From Phycisphaerae bacterium (GTDB lineage Bacteria; Planctomycetota; Phycisphaerae; UBA1845): a stretch of DNA of 22,164 nt. Within the stretch, counting starts at the first letter, position 1. Each line of letters starts with the position of its first letter. The notes under the pieces were generated by a model. That model was given only the letters and a program-made list of their open reading frames with translations, did not search any database and was not told the origin of the DNA. This document shows, in pieces, positions 6,264 to 13,855 of this stretch. A program made the position numbers and the translations under genes. Location of the stretch: positions 1-22,164 of the forward strand of contig BQJS01000065.1 of the NCBI GenBank assembly GCA_021604825.1, read 5' to 3'.

Positions 6264-7349
6264 CTAGCGCTTAATCTCGTATTTGTTGTTCGGGAATAGC
6301 GCGAGAAAAGCAGAAGGATCGTTTCCGACGCTGTCGAGAAGTCCAAGGATTACCTTGTTATTCAGTGCGGACAACGGAATTCCGCTTCCCTTGGGCCACC
6401 ATCTATTTGGAATTCGAGACTTTCCAGCAGACAACCACTCGGCATGGCCATCCCAATGGGAAGCAACCAATCCATTGGTGTTGTCAATCTTGTCTTGAGT
6501 CTGCGAACCTGACTTCCTCCCTTTTCGGTGCCGATAAGCGAAGAATTTTTCCGGTTCACCTTGCTTGAATGATCGCGTGTATTGATCTTGGCCCGTGGGG
6601 CCGCCGTCCGCGAATGCACCGCCATGCCTCGCCGCCCAGTTCACGTCAAAATCGAGCCTTATCGCGGCAGGATTTGATTCGTCCACGAATCTTGAACCGT
6701 CAGAAATAAAGACCTTTTCGCTCGGATTTCCGATTTGCCCAAGCTGGGGTCGAAAGCCAGGTCGCAGCGTCGCGCCATCAGCGATGCCGCCGCGGGTGAG
6801 GTCATAAGAGTCATCGCCAATCACGGGTGCATCGCCCCCGTTTTCCCAGTAAAGCATGTTGCGCATCATGTTGTAGCTGACAAGTTTCTGGTTTGGGAAT
6901 ACGCCACTGGGGTCGCTTCCTTCCCAAGGCTCCGCGATAAATCGATTGGACGGACATTCAAACGGGCCCGAGATTAATTCCTTCCACCGCAGTACGCGGT
7001 TCGTAGGAAGATTCTTCATCCCCAGCTGAACAGCGGCCAAAGGGCCCGCCCAATCATAAGTCTGCACAGGGGCACGCGGAAGGTCCACGACGTTTGCCGC
7101 GCCCCAATCCTGGCCGAGAATGACGGAGCCTGATGTTCCCGGCGATCCCGGGATCCAATCATTCTCTTCACTCACGTACGTCAGCGCAGCTTTTGCCAAG
7201 CCACCTTGGTGGGCCATGCACTTGACTGTCTTTGCTTGATCTCGAGCCCGTTGTAGAGAAGGGAGCAAAATCGAAACAAGCAGGGCAATGATGGAAACCA
7301 CCACCAACAGCTCAACCAGCGTGAATGCAGAGATTTGTTTTCGTTTCAT
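6264..7349 (-). CDS. Prepilin-type protein with N-terminal methylation site
   Basis: This 361-residue protein starts with a basic leader and the site SAFTLVELL. Cleavage would fall after Ala8, leaving Phe9 at +1 and Glu13 at +5, followed by the pilin hydrophobic helix (residues 9-32, VVVSIIALLVSILLP). The remainder is a large globular part with a conserved-looking C-terminal region: GLVASHWDGHAEWLSAGK (roughly 290-315) holds the H and DGH motif typical of DUF1559/GspG-like planctomycete proteins. The length is usual for that group. Such proteins are thought to be exported via a type II secretion or pilus-like machine. The ATG has a good GGAGG ribosome-binding site 9 nt upstream and an extended -10 promoter. 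No partner secretion genes are in the window. Confidence 0.9.
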   Translation of the reverse strand: MKRKQISAFTLVELLVVVSIIALLVSILLPSLQRARDQAKTVKCMAHQGGLAKAALTYVSEENDWIPGSPGTSGSVILGQDWGAANVVDLPRAPVQTYDWAGPLAAVQLGMKNLPTNRVLRWKELISGPFECPSNRFIAEPWEGSDPSGVFPNQKLVSYNMMRNMLYWENGGDAPVIGDDSYDLTRGGIADGATLRPGFRPQLGQIGNPSEKVFISDGSRFVDESNPAAIRLDFDVNWAARHGGAFADGGPTGQDQYTRSFKQGEPEKFFAYRHRKGRKSGSQTQDKIDNTNGLVASHWDGHAEWLSAGKSRIPNRWWPKGSGIPLSALNNKVILGLLDSVGNDPSAFLALFPNNKYEIKR

Positions 7350-7396
7350 TTTAAATGCCTCCAGGGCTCGTTATGGTCCCGGCACTACCTTACCGT

Positions 7397-7409
7397 CACA
7401 TTATATCAT
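7397..7409 (-). promoter_or_regulatory. Extended -10 promoter of prepilin-like gene
   Basis: On the minus strand the word TGATATAAT gives a perfect -10 (TATAAT, complement at 7400-7405) with the TGn extension. The -35 at the right spacing (TTCCGA) is weak, consistent with an extended -10 promoter. Transcription would begin near 7393, leaving about 44 nt of leader with the GGAGG site. Confidence 0.6.
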
Positions 7410-7503
7410 CATAACAGGCCAATCGGAAGCAATTGGAACGGTTGGGCTAAATCACGTGCTTGCGTTGGCTTTTGACCAAAAATCCTCGAATCGCTTCAAA
7501 TAT

Positions 7504-7532
7504 GGCTGATTTCGCATCCAAGGAAATCAGCC
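7504..7532 (-). terminator. Hairpin, possible terminator of zinc-ribbon gene
   Basis: A perfect 10-bp stem, GGCTGATTTC (7504-7513) with GAAATCAGCC (7523-7532), has a 9-nt loop. On the minus strand it is followed by ATATTTG, a weak T tract. It lies about 120 nt beyond the stop of the gene at 7652, so it is either a late terminator or a plain palindrome. Confidence 0.4.
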
Positions 7533-7651
7533 TGAGTTGTAGACAGAATCCTCAAATCTTGGGTTCACCACGGCATTTCAGGAATGGGCCTCGACTGAGG
7601 CGCGTTCTGTTCCGAAACTCGAAACGTGTCGCACCTTAAACTTGCCGTTTC

Positions 7652-8086
7652 TTAGTCGCCCTTGTTCTCTGCCGCCTGCCTCAGAATTTCTTGAATCTCT
7701 GGGTCTTCATAGTCTTTGCGCGGACCTGGATTGTGAAACACGACCAGTGCTCCGCATTTTGGGCAATAGGTCTTCTCTGTCTTGCCGAGGAGTTCGTTCA
7801 TGATCACATGGGTACCGCCCGCCTCCAAACATTCATTCTTGAAGCAGACTTCGGTGGGGTAGAGGGTGTTCTTTCCCGTTGAAGGATTCTCAAGAGGAAT
7901 GGCCCTCTTCTCGCCCTCTTTCAGTTCGATCTTGAACAGTTTGCTTGTTTCGGAATCCATATACGTTCGGTATGCAGCCAACTCTGCAACTTCGTCACCG
8001 ACCGACCCAAGAATCGCATAGAGCGCGTAACCCACAAGGATTACCGCCACAGCCACCATGGTTCCTTTTTTTGCCGAGTTACTCAT
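7652..8086 (-). CDS. Membrane-anchored protein with C-terminal zinc ribbon
   Basis: This protein is 144 residues from ATG at 8086. A transmembrane helix at about 9-27 (TMVAVAVILVGYALYAILG) is followed by a Lys/Glu-rich middle and a four-cysteine ribbon: Cys81-x4-Cys86 then Cys108-x2-Cys111 (TYCPKCG), enough for one zinc. It ends in an acidic tail. The ribbon would face out of or into the cytoplasm depending on topology, which the sequence does not fix. A TTG two codons upstream is open, but ATG at 8086 has an AGGA ribosome-binding site 7 nt upstream. It sits upstream of the prepilin-like gene on the same strand, and such small anchored zinc-ribbon proteins commonly accompany prepilin-type genes in planctomycetes. 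No function is recognised. Confidence 0.75.
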   Translation of the reverse strand: MSNSAKKGTMVAVAVILVGYALYAILGSVGDEVAELAAYRTYMDSETSKLFKIELKEGEKRAIPLENPSTGKNTLYPTEVCFKNECLEAGGTHVIMNELLGKTEKTYCPKCGALVVFHNPGPRKDYEDPEIQEILRQAAENKGD

Positions 8087-8428
8087 GTTCAATCCTGGTG
8101 TTGCAGTTGCTCAAATTCGAGCATGCAAACGATGTGCCACAGCGGTGGCACTGCTTGTAATTCAACGTCGCCGAAACCACCGCCTGCATCAAGCAATTAA
8201 TCATCGCCATACGGATGCCAATTGCAAGACCGCGACCATTCCAATGAAGTAGTCTAAGCCCTCTAATGCTACTGCAAAACGCTTCCAAGGCAAAAGTTTT
8301 GTTAAGGTTTTGAATTGGCTGGTTCGTCGCGGTGTGCAGGCGCCCGTGCAAGATTACACAATTTTGCGTCGATTCTTGCACCCGTGTGCTTCGGGCAAAG
8401 CCCCGCTGAAATCACGCAGGTAGCCCTA
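8087..8428. other. Intergenic region with palindrome
   Basis: No gene is supported here; an open minus-strand stretch across it lacks coding character. It carries the palindrome GTGCCAC-AGCG-GTGGCAC (8134-8151). AT content rises in 8260-8320. Confidence 0.5.
8134..8151. repeat. REP-like palindrome GTGCCAC-AGCG-GTGGCAC
   Basis: A 7-bp perfect stem around AGCG. The same GTGGCAC word with an inverted partner recurs in the cluster near 16704-16726 (CACTGCTC-ACA-GAGCAGTGGCAC), suggesting a shared dispersed element family. Confidence 0.55.
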
Positions 8429-9121
8429 CTATTTCACAGGCACGACGTCCAGGCTTCGCCACAAATACCACGCCGCGTAGCTTCTAAACGGTCGCCAGGG
8501 TTCGCCCACTTGTTCCAGATCGTCCAAGCTCGCTTCTGGAGCGACGGAAAACGACCGCTCCAATGCCCGGCGGATTCCCAGATCGCCGGTGGGCCAAACG
8601 TCGCTGCGGGCCAGCACGAAGATCAAAAACATCTGTGCCGTCCATACGCCGATCCCTTTGACCTCGGTCAACGCGTCGATCACCTCCTCGTCAGACATTT
8701 TGCTCAAGCGGCGATGCGGAATGGTGTTGTTTGAAAAATGCGTCGCCAGATCGATCAGGTAGCCCATCTTCTGGTTGGATAGGCCAGCCGCTCGAAGTTG
8801 GGGCTTGGGGATACGCAGGAGTGCTTCTGGATTGGGGCGGCCTGTTGGGAAAAGTTTTCGGAATCGTTCGTAAATCGTAGCCGCCGCCGCGACCGCCAAC
8901 TGCTGTCCGACGATCGCGCGACACAGCGCCGCGAAATGACCGCGCTTCGATTTCATTGTGTACGGTCCGCAAGCATCAATAATTTTGCGCAGGCCTTTGT
9001 CCTTCTTGCGAAGGGCGATGATTGCTTCGTCGTGATCGGTTGAACGCATGTTCGATTTGTCCCTCCCGCACCAATAAGTGTTAGCCGTTGGTTCGGGTGT
9101 CATTGCTTTCTTCTTTGTCAT
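8429..9121 (-). CDS. DNA-3-methyladenine glycosylase (HhH-GPD, AlkA-like)
   Basis: This protein is 230 residues from ATG at 9121. It removes alkylated bases (3-methyladenine and similar) and opens base excision repair. The helix-hairpin-helix motif is at about 151-165 (LTEVKGIGVWTAQMF), followed by the catalytic Asp at 180 in WPTGDLGIRRAL. The flanking pattern LCRAIVGQQLAVAAAATI at 66-83 is the typical first helix pair of this family. It lacks the N-terminal AlkA domain, so it is the short type, as in yeast Mag1. The start is uncertain: ATG at 9121, ATG at 9103 or ATG at 9049, the last with GGGAGG 12 nt upstream. It lies 17 nt after the helicase stop, same strand, so it is probably co-transcribed. 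Confidence 0.92.
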   Translation of the reverse strand: MTKKKAMTPEPTANTYWCGRDKSNMRSTDHDEAIIALRKKDKGLRKIIDACGPYTMKSKRGHFAALCRAIVGQQLAVAAAATIYERFRKLFPTGRPNPEALLRIPKPQLRAAGLSNQKMGYLIDLATHFSNNTIPHRRLSKMSDEEVIDALTEVKGIGVWTAQMFLIFVLARSDVWPTGDLGIRRALERSFSVAPEASLDDLEQVGEPWRPFRSYAAWYLWRSLDVVPVK

Positions 9122-9138
9122 TGGCCCGCGCCGATGTG

Positions 9139-11265
9139 TCAATTCCGCCAAAGCGTCTTCAGGTAATTGTCAACGCTCTCGACCGACGCTTTGATCTTGA
9201 CCGGATCGTCGTGCGGTTGTGGCGTATCGATCGTGTGCTGTTCAAACGTCGGCAGCACGTCTCTTGAAATGAAGCGCGACAACTGTGCGTACGAATGAGC
9301 GTCGCTCGAACTGTTCGGGCGATGGTAATACCGCAGCGGAAAATACGCGTACAGATGATCCTTCGCCCGCGTCATTGCGACGTAGAGTAACCGCCGTTCT
9401 TCTTCGATGCCCTCGTCGTCACCGACGGCCATGTCCGAGGGAATCATGCCGTCGGCACAATGCAAAATATGAACCGCGTCCCACTCGCAACCCTTGGCCG
9501 AATGAATCGTGCTGAGAATCAAATAGTCCTCTTCGAGAAAAGGTGGGCCGGCCAGGTCGGACGTCGATACCGGCGGATCGAGTGTCAGGTCACTTATGAA
9601 ACTTCGCCGTGAACGATACCCGGTGCCGATGTGCTCCAACTGCTCGAGATCGCGGGTCCGCATCGCCGCGTTATCGAATCGACGCTCGAGCAGGGGCTCG
9701 TAGAATTCGCGAATCAGCTCTATTTGCTGGGAAATTGGGGGTGCATCGGGTGCGGTGCCTTCACTCGGCTGTCCGCTCATGCCACTGCATGTCAGCAGCA
9801 GATCGCGAAGCTTGTCGAAGCCCTCGCGAGCGCCAGCCGGCACCGACGGCGGGGTTTCAGCCAATCGCTTAAGGGCTAAATTTACTTGATTGCCGTCGGG
9901 TTCGTCATCGACGGTGGTCGGTGCGGGATCATCAGAATCGACAAGCAGGGCATCGACGATGCGGCGAGCAGTGGTCGAACCGATGCCGTTGAGCATCAAT
10001 AGAATGCGAAACCAACTGATCTCGTCGCGTGGATTCTCAAGCACCCGTAAGAGCGCCAACACGTCTTTGATATGCGACGACTCGATGAACTTCAGTCCGC
10101 CGAATTTGTGGAACGGAATGTTGCGCTTGGCCAATTCGACCTCAAGCATGTCGCTGTGGTGCCCCGTGCGAAACAAGACGGCTTGCTTCATCAGCGGGAT
10201 ACCTTCTTCGAGGTGCTTTAATATGCGGCTGCAAACTTCGTTGCATTGTCCTTGCTCGTCGACGCAATGAATCAGCAGCGGCTTTTGTTCGCCCTCAAGG
10301 TTTGACCATAGATCTTTGGTGTACCGTTCGCGCGCTTCAGCCATCAATGCATTGGACGCTTTCAAAATTGGTTTGCGCGATCGGTAATTTTGCTCCAGCT
10401 TGACGACTTTCGTGTTTGCGTATTGTTCAGGGAAGTCGAGGATGTTGCGGACGGTTGCAGCGCGGAATGAATAGATGGATTGTGCGTCGTCACCCACGAC
10501 GCACAGGTTTTTGTTGCGCTTGCGAAGGTGTCTGAGTATGTCACTTTGCAGTGCGTTGGTGTCTTGATACTCATCCACCAAGACATGATCGAACCGGTCC
10601 GCCACCGTGTCGGCAGCCGGCGAAACGTCGCAGAGAACGTTCCAAAAGAGCAGCAAATCGTCATAGTCGAGGAGGCCATGCTTGCGCTTGCGATCGACGA
10701 AGGCTTCAAACAATTCCGCGATGCCGTCGGTATCATCGGCACACCATGGGTAAAATCGCTTGACCACATCGCGCAAGCCCTCCTGTGCTGCTATGGTGCG
10801 CGAATAAATCTTGACGAGCGTCTCCTTACGCGGGAAACGGCGGTCGCCCTTGCCAAGACCCATGTCCGTCCGCAGCACGTTCATCAGGTCAGCACCGTCC
10901 GACTGATCCATGATCGTGAAGTCATCGGGCAAGCCGACGGCTGAGTGGTAGATTCGCAGAATGCGGTTGGCCATCGCGTGAAATGTACCGCCCCATACAG
11001 AGGCGGCGTCCGGTTGATCGGTGATGTGCCGCGCCCGACCGATCATCTCAGCCGCCGCCCGTCGCGTGAACGTCAGCAGCAGGATCCGCTCAGCCGCCAC
11101 GCCATTGGCAATTAGGTGGGCCACCCGGCAGGCGAGCGTCTTGGTCTTGCCTGTGCCCGCGCCGGCGATAACCAATAGCGGCCCATCACCGTGCGTGACG
11201 GCTTGTCGCTGCTGCTCGTTGAGTTCGACGAGCCATTGATCTTGAGGCGTCTGGTCATGCGGCAT
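9139..11265 (-). CDS. UvrD/PcrA-like superfamily 1 DNA helicase
   Basis: This 707-residue ATP-dependent helicase has all SF1A motifs in order: Walker A GAGTGKT (35-41), motif Ia near LLTFTRRAA (63-71), motif II DEYQDTN (231-237), motif III VGDDAQSIYSFR (257-268), motif IV QNYRSR (292-297), motif V STIHSAKGCEWDAVHI (584-599) and motif VI EERRLLYVAMTRAK (621-634). It would unwind DNA 3' to 5' in repair or replication restart. Its length is close to PcrA/UvrD. The Pro-rich, Glu-poor segment at 440-510 is a long insertion. I chose ATG at 11265, which has AGGA 8 nt upstream; an in-frame TTG at 11301 overlaps the queA stop. It follows queA and precedes the glycosylase with short gaps, forming an operon. 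Confidence 0.95.
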   Translation of the reverse strand: MPHDQTPQDQWLVELNEQQRQAVTHGDGPLLVIAGAGTGKTKTLACRVAHLIANGVAAERILLLTFTRRAAAEMIGRARHITDQPDAASVWGGTFHAMANRILRIYHSAVGLPDDFTIMDQSDGADLMNVLRTDMGLGKGDRRFPRKETLVKIYSRTIAAQEGLRDVVKRFYPWCADDTDGIAELFEAFVDRKRKHGLLDYDDLLLFWNVLCDVSPAADTVADRFDHVLVDEYQDTNALQSDILRHLRKRNKNLCVVGDDAQSIYSFRAATVRNILDFPEQYANTKVVKLEQNYRSRKPILKASNALMAEARERYTKDLWSNLEGEQKPLLIHCVDEQGQCNEVCSRILKHLEEGIPLMKQAVLFRTGHHSDMLEVELAKRNIPFHKFGGLKFIESSHIKDVLALLRVLENPRDEISWFRILLMLNGIGSTTARRIVDALLVDSDDPAPTTVDDEPDGNQVNLALKRLAETPPSVPAGAREGFDKLRDLLLTCSGMSGQPSEGTAPDAPPISQQIELIREFYEPLLERRFDNAAMRTRDLEQLEHIGTGYRSRRSFISDLTLDPPVSTSDLAGPPFLEEDYLILSTIHSAKGCEWDAVHILHCADGMIPSDMAVGDDEGIEEERRLLYVAMTRAKDHLYAYFPLRYYHRPNSSSDAHSYAQLSRFISRDVLPTFEQHTIDTPQPHDDPVKIKASVESVDNYLKTLWRN

Positions 11266-11297
11266 TTTCTGGTCCTGAGAGAATTGGGTCAGCGTTT

Positions 11298-12407
11298 TCA
11301 AACGATCAGCATGGCGTCGCCATAACTGAAGAAATGGTATCTCTCTGCGACGGCTTGTTGGTAGGCGCTGCGGATCAAGTCAATCCCGCCAAACGCCATC
11401 ACCAACGCCAACAGCGTACTCTTGGGCAAGTGGAAGTTCGTCATCAGCGCGTCAAACCCGCCAAACGAATACGGCGGATAGCAAAACAAATCGGTCGACC
11501 CGCTGATGCCTTCGGTTAATCCATTGGCCCGCCATGCCGATTCCAGAACGCGCGCCGATGTTGTGCCCACTGCAACAATTCGCCCGCCTTGTTCGCGCGT
11601 TTGTGTGATCGCATCGCACGTGTCCCGGCTGATATCAAATCGTTCGTAGTGCATTTTGTGGTCGGCGAGGTTGCTGACTTCAACGGGAGCGAATGTTCCG
11701 TAACCGACGTGGAGCGTCACGAAATGCGTGGCGACGTTAGCTTCTGAAATTCGTTTAAGAAGCGGTTGCGTAAAGTGCAGCCCAGCCGTCGGTGCAGCCA
11801 CCGCTCCCGGACTGTCGGCATAGATCGTTTGGTAACGCTCCCAATCTTCCGGATCGTAATCGTCAGAGCCTTTGCCTCGTTTGATGTAAGGTGGTAGCGG
11901 CATTCGGCCAACTCGCTCAAGGATGTGCGTCGCTGATTCAGGCTTGTCGGCGCAAAGCTGCAACCGCCACATGCCCCGCTCACCGCGCGCCCGCGCCACC
12001 AGTGCAATGCGTTTGTCCCCATCGCTGTTTCCTGGATGATCAATCGTCAACGTCTCATCGATGGCAACGCGCTGCGCACCTTTGAGCAAGACTTCCCACA
12101 CGCCGGGCTCAGGCTCGTCTAAAAACATCGCGTCGATAATGCCGCCCGTCGATCGCTTCAAGCGAAACTTCGCCGGCACCACGCGGGTGTTGTTCATCAC
12201 CAACGTGTCGCCAGCCTGCAAGGAATTGGCGAGGTTCTCCACCGTGCTATCTTCGATTGTCTGCTTGGCGCGATCGACCACCAAAAGCCGCGATCGTCCC
12301 CGCTCCTCGGGCGGGTGCTGGGCGATCAGTTCCTCAGGCAGCGCATAATCCAACTCATTAATGTCGAAATCGGGCCGGCAAGCGGGTTGGGCGTCAGTTG
12401 AACTCAT
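11298..12407 (-). CDS. queA: S-adenosylmethionine:tRNA ribosyltransferase-isomerase
   Basis: This 369-residue enzyme transfers and isomerises the ribose of S-adenosylmethionine onto preQ1 in tRNA (epoxyqueuosine step). The family blocks are all present: DYALPEELIAQHP near 16-32, GDTLVMNNTRVVPAK near 66-80, GAVAAPTAGLHFT around 203-215, THFVTLHVGYGTF around 229-241, VGTTSARVLES around 280-290, MTNFHLPKSTLLALVMAF around 321-338 and a C-terminal RYHFFSYGDAMLIV. Length is the family's norm (about 340-360) plus a short extension. ATG at 12407 is the only good start; its ribosome-binding site is modest (TAGG). It is first in the run that continues into the helicase and glycosylase, although queuosine and repair are not functionally linked in a known way. 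Confidence 0.97.
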   Translation of the reverse strand: MSSTDAQPACRPDFDINELDYALPEELIAQHPPEERGRSRLLVVDRAKQTIEDSTVENLANSLQAGDTLVMNNTRVVPAKFRLKRSTGGIIDAMFLDEPEPGVWEVLLKGAQRVAIDETLTIDHPGNSDGDKRIALVARARGERGMWRLQLCADKPESATHILERVGRMPLPPYIKRGKGSDDYDPEDWERYQTIYADSPGAVAAPTAGLHFTQPLLKRISEANVATHFVTLHVGYGTFAPVEVSNLADHKMHYERFDISRDTCDAITQTREQGGRIVAVGTTSARVLESAWRANGLTEGISGSTDLFCYPPYSFGGFDALMTNFHLPKSTLLALVMAFGGIDLIRSAYQQAVAERYHFFSYGDAMLIV

Positions 12408-12521
12408 GGTTGCCTACAAGAATCAAAATGTCGCCAGGAATCAACGTGGGCGAAATCACGGGTGGGCCGATGCCTTGCCGCGATGTTGCGCAAGCGACGT
12501 ATTTGCAATGGGTTAGCGAGA

Positions 12522-12647
12522 ATGAATACCGAAACGCCGCTGGCTGGACCGGTTGGATCGCCATGTGCAGGAATCGGATTGAATCCGTGCGCATTGACCG
12601 AAACGGCGAACGCCATCGTGGCCACCGCCCTCGAAGTCACCGTCTAG
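12522..12647 (+). CDS. Possible small ORF, unknown
   Basis: A 41-residue reading frame whose last third has a strong coding-like third-position pattern (…ACG GCG AAC GCC ATC GTG GCC…). It starts after a weak GCGAGA and ends 7 nt before the next ATG. No family is recognised. It may be the start of the gene continued at 12655 in another frame, which would require a frameshift, or a short leader. Given the alternative frames also open here, confidence is low. Confidence 0.3.
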   Translation: MNTETPLAGPVGSPCAGIGLNPCALTETANAIVATALEVTV

Positions 12648-12654
12648 GCGATCA

Positions 12655-13110
12655 ATGCGCACCCACAGGAGCCCGCACGTGGATGCGCTGCGCATAAATC
12701 CCATCGCCATGCAATCGGCGCAGTTTTCTTATCGGTCCATGCGCACCAATCCAAACGTCGTTCGCATCCTCGGCGCTCCCGCATTCTTGCACTACATCCT
12801 GATGCGTCGTGCCAAGCTTCAGCCACTACTCGTCTCGTCGTCGATGGTCTCGATCTGTGCCGACGGGGTAAACGCGTCCTGCAACCACACGGCTTCGACC
12901 AACGAAATCGAAGCGCTATCCAACAGCGCGATCGGTAAGTCAATTCAATCGACACCGCCCCAACCAATGGCGATCATGCGCGATCTTCCCGAGCTCGAAC
13001 TGGATTGGCCACACAAGGTTCCGGAAAAAGAAGTTGCCGTCTACATTCAAGATATTCAACAAGCCAACGATCCAAACCTCACCGGAACGGTCATCGACCT
13101 ATTGTTCTAG
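12655..13110 (+). CDS. Hypothetical protein with no recognised domain
   Basis: This is a 151-residue frame with G/C-rich third positions throughout, suggesting real coding. The C-terminal part (about 108-151) has a neat hydrophilic/hydrophobic alternation (DLPELELDWPHK…VAVYIQDI) and ends LTGTVIDLLF. There is no signal peptide or clear helix-anchor. The N-terminus is basic and Met-rich. It lies on the plus strand, divergent from queA, and ends at a perfect inverted repeat that could stop transcription from both sides. No ribosome-binding site is obvious. Could be a fast-evolving or degraded gene; function unknown. Confidence 0.45.
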   Translation: MRTHRSPHVDALRINPIAMQSAQFSYRSMRTNPNVVRILGAPAFLHYILMRRAKLQPLLVSSSMVSICADGVNASCNHTASTNEIEALSNSAIGKSIQSTPPQPMAIMRDLPELELDWPHKVPEKEVAVYIQDIQQANDPNLTGTVIDLLF

Positions 13111-13174
13111 TAGGGTCCGCTGTGCGGACCGAATTCTATGATTACCGCGCACTGGTCCGCACAGCGGACCCTAC
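13110..13174. repeat. REPIN-like inverted pair of palindromes
   Basis: Two inverted arms of 21 nt, 13110-13130 and 13154-13174, perfectly complementary across a 23-nt loop. Each arm is itself palindromic (GGTCCGC-TGT-GCGGACC preceded by GTAG). The same arms recur at 21615-21683 with a different loop. The position between the converging 12655 gene and lexA fits a bidirectional terminator. Confidence 0.9.
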
Positions 13175-13195
13175 ATAGCAATCGCCGCAACTCGC

Positions 13196-13855
13196 CTACA
13201 AACGCCGCAGCACGCCGATGACCACGCCTTGAATGTTGACGTTCTCTACGAAGATCGGCTCGAAGTCGGGGTTGGCTGGCTGCAACCTGATGCGGTCCTT
13301 CTCTTTGTAAAACGTCTTGAGCGTCGCCTCGCCGTCATCGATCAGGGCGACGACCGTCTCGCCATCGCGGGCGGTGTCGCGCTTCTCGACGATGACGTAG
13401 TCGCCATCGCGAATCTGCTCGTCGATCATGCTGTTGCCGGTGACGCGCAGGACGAACGTGTCCGCCCGCGACGCGAAGACCGACTCCAGGTCGAGCGCTT
13501 CGGCGTTTTCAATGGCTTCGATCGGCAGGCCAGCCGCAATCCGCCCCATCAAGGGTAGCAGCGTCGGGCGTTCGTCAGGCAGCTGAGCCTGCGACGTCAG
13601 TTCCAAAGAGCGTGCCTTGTGCGGATTCCGATGCAGTTGGCCCTTTGCGACGAGCGTGTCGACGTGCTCGAACACTGTGACCTTTGAGATCTGCAGGTCG
13701 TCGGCTAGTTCCTGCATCGACGGGGAATAGCCATGACTGCGCCGATAGTCCCGTATGCGGGTCAGAATCTGAAGCTGCCGTGGCGTCAGCCGCCTCTTGT
13801 CCCTGCTTCTTGTGGCTGGGCCTTTTGTACCGGGGCTCTTCTTGCCGGGGGCCAT
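13196..13855 (-). CDS. lexA: LexA repressor
   Basis: This 219-residue SOS repressor and self-cleaving protease has a winged helix at about 23-88 (LTPRQLQILTRIRD…PSMQELADDLQISKVTVFEHVDTL), the cleavage site Ala108-Gly109 (GRIAAGLPIEA), the nucleophile Ser142 (GNSMIDEQIRDGD) and the general base Lys180 (GEATLKTFY). The N-terminus has about 20 extra basic residues (KKSPGTKGPATRSRDK), which is longer than most LexA proteins. ATG at 13855 has a perfect GGAGG ribosome-binding site 7 nt upstream. It lies downstream of a long open frame in another frame that runs into its 5' part, and is probably read from the promoter near 14822-14850. Confidence 0.97.
   Translation of the reverse strand: MAPGKKSPGTKGPATRSRDKRRLTPRQLQILTRIRDYRRSHGYSPSMQELADDLQISKVTVFEHVDTLVAKGQLHRNPHKARSLELTSQAQLPDERPTLLPLMGRIAAGLPIEAIENAEALDLESVFASRADTFVLRVTGNSMIDEQIRDGDYVIVEKRDTARDGETVVALIDDGEATLKTFYKEKDRIRLQPANPDFEPIFVENVNIQGVVIGVLRRL

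Larger units (their letters stand above)
7350..7651. other. Intergenic region, promoter plus terminator
   Basis: This stretch has no supported gene. The left part holds the promoter of the prepilin-like gene; the middle (7504-7532) a hairpin that may end the 7652-8086 gene. The rest has no clear signal. Confidence 0.6.

Noticed and set aside
8079..8381. 100-residue minus-strand frame between the zinc-ribbon and glycosylase genes
   Set aside because: Starts in AT-rich intergenic DNA, crosses a palindrome, overlaps the start of the next gene and has no domain.
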